A DNA stretch of 6,300 nt from positions 1 through 6,300 of the forward strand of contig JAITMN010000297.1 in assembly GCA_031277355.1 (NCBI GenBank), written 5' to 3'. Position numbers and translations under genes: made by a program. Of the stretch, positions 5,876-6,300 are shown piece by piece; the first letter of the stretch is position 1, and the number at the start of each line of letters is the position of its first letter. The stretch is from Nevskiaceae bacterium (lineage in GTDB: Bacteria; Pseudomonadota; Gammaproteobacteria; Steroidobacterales; Steroidobacteraceae). The notes under the pieces are model-generated. The model made no database searches. It was not told the DNA's origin and saw only the letters and a list, made by a program, of their open reading frames with translations.

Positions 5876-6300
5876 TTAGTATTTCGTTCTCACATAATTT
5901 CCGATTGATCCATAGCAGGCGTAACCAGTCTTGCTGTTCTTGTGCTCGTTTAACGACGCATCGTAGGACTTTCTGTTGAAAGTCTTTCCGCAAACGGGGC
6001 AGCGGAAGACATAGGTTGGTCCTGTCAGACCTCTTGAACCAAGGTGGCGGGATGACCGGCGCGAGGTAGTGCGCGGGCGTGTCAGTTTGGGCCGAGGGTT
6101 GATAGCGCCAAGTGGCGATGCGCCTCCCCGGCTCATCTGAGGGATGTTCTGAAAACCGCTCGGCGTAAGCTCGATGGGATAGCGTGGCGAGAAGACAGTC
6201 TGTGTTGTGTGTACATCAAGGATGCTATCCAGCAGATAACTGCGCGGCTGTCCGTTGTCAGCGCGCACCGCCATCAGCCGCACAACACCTTCCTGGTTGC
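5876..6300 (-). CDS. Unrecognised protein with CCHC zinc-finger-like C-terminus (partial)
   Basis: The gene is open from the right edge to TAA at 5876-5878, giving 140 visible residues; its start lies outside. A GTG at 6283 and an ATG at 6274 are in frame, but the open reading continues upstream of both and the text reads like mid-protein. Near the C-terminus are CPVC (codons 5990-6001), a His in NEHK (5942-5944) and a Cys in YACYG (5915-5917). The spacing is C-x2-C-x15-H-x8-C, a likely zinc-binding module in a basic context (GKTFNRK). Before it lies a basic, low-complexity linker rich in Arg, Ser and Thr. The most N-terminal part (VVRLMAVRADNG, then PRSYLLDSILDV) faintly recalls the end of a WYL-type domain (R-T-F-R-L-D-R-I), but this is weak. 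A nucleic-acid-binding role is a guess. G+C is about 56% by count, below its neighbours, and the gene points toward the tRNA, which would suit an island end. Confidence 0.65.
   Translation of the reverse strand, partial: NQEGVVRLMAVRADNGQPRSYLLDSILDVHTTQTVFSPRYPIELTPSGFQNIPQMSRGGASPLGAINPRPKLTRPRTTSRRSSRHLGSRGLTGPTYVFRCPVCGKTFNRKSYDASLNEHKNSKTGYACYGSIGNYVRTKY

Noticed and set aside
5751..5993. 80-aa minus-strand frame across the tRNA ending in WRARRDSNSRPSGS
   Set aside because: The C-terminus is the antisense translation of the tRNA-Arg gene, a well-known false protein ending in automatic annotation; it also overlaps the zinc-finger gene and has no clear RBS.
5796..6300. CRISPR array, insertion sequence ends or a direct repeat of the tRNA 3' end
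   Set aside because: No regularly spaced repeats, terminal inverted repeats or second copy of the T-arm sequence were seen by eye.

Overview
The base composition is high in G+C (roughly 60-65% by eye), the Shine-Dalgarno sites are AGGAG-type, and the window holds a TonB-type domain protein, a Tat-signal protein and a tRNA with an encoded CCA end. Together these suggest a Gram-negative proteobacterium. A Xanthomonadales-type gammaproteobacterium is my best guess, but nothing here proves it.

Layout: (1) 1-243 (+) is the 3' end of an oligopeptide-type ABC transporter ATPase gene. (2) 215-3824 (-) is a compact three-gene unit, read right to left. It encodes a 592-aa protein made of two MoaF-like halves, a Tat-signal SnoaL/NTF2-like protein whose RBS abuts the upstream stop codon, and an exported protein with a TonB C-terminal-like domain. 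The last gene runs 29 bp into the convergent ABC gene. (3) 3825-3951 is a divergent intergenic region with an AT-rich island and a good -10 hexamer for the leftward unit. (4) 3952-5634 (+) is a SulP-family anion permease with a C-terminal STAS domain. (5) 5635-5718 holds a GC-rich hairpin that overlaps the apparent promoter of (6) tRNA-Arg(ACG) at 5719-5795 (+). (7) Past the tRNA the G+C content falls sharply. The 3' part of an unrecognised gene (-) with a CCHC zinc-finger-like motif runs off the right edge, as would be seen at the end of a genomic island inserted next to a tRNA.

How the genes work together: the three leftward genes are probably co-transcribed. The first product looks cytoplasmic and the other two look exported. 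MoaF-like (lipocalin/calycin-like) and SnoaL-like folds often bind or convert small organic molecules, so a small-molecule binding or conversion role is a reasonable but unproven guess. No molybdenum-cofactor genes are nearby, so the family name should not be taken as function. The SulP permease and the tRNA gene look like ordinary chromosomal genes. The least explained parts of the window are the tandem MoaF-like operon and the zinc-finger gene beyond the tRNA.
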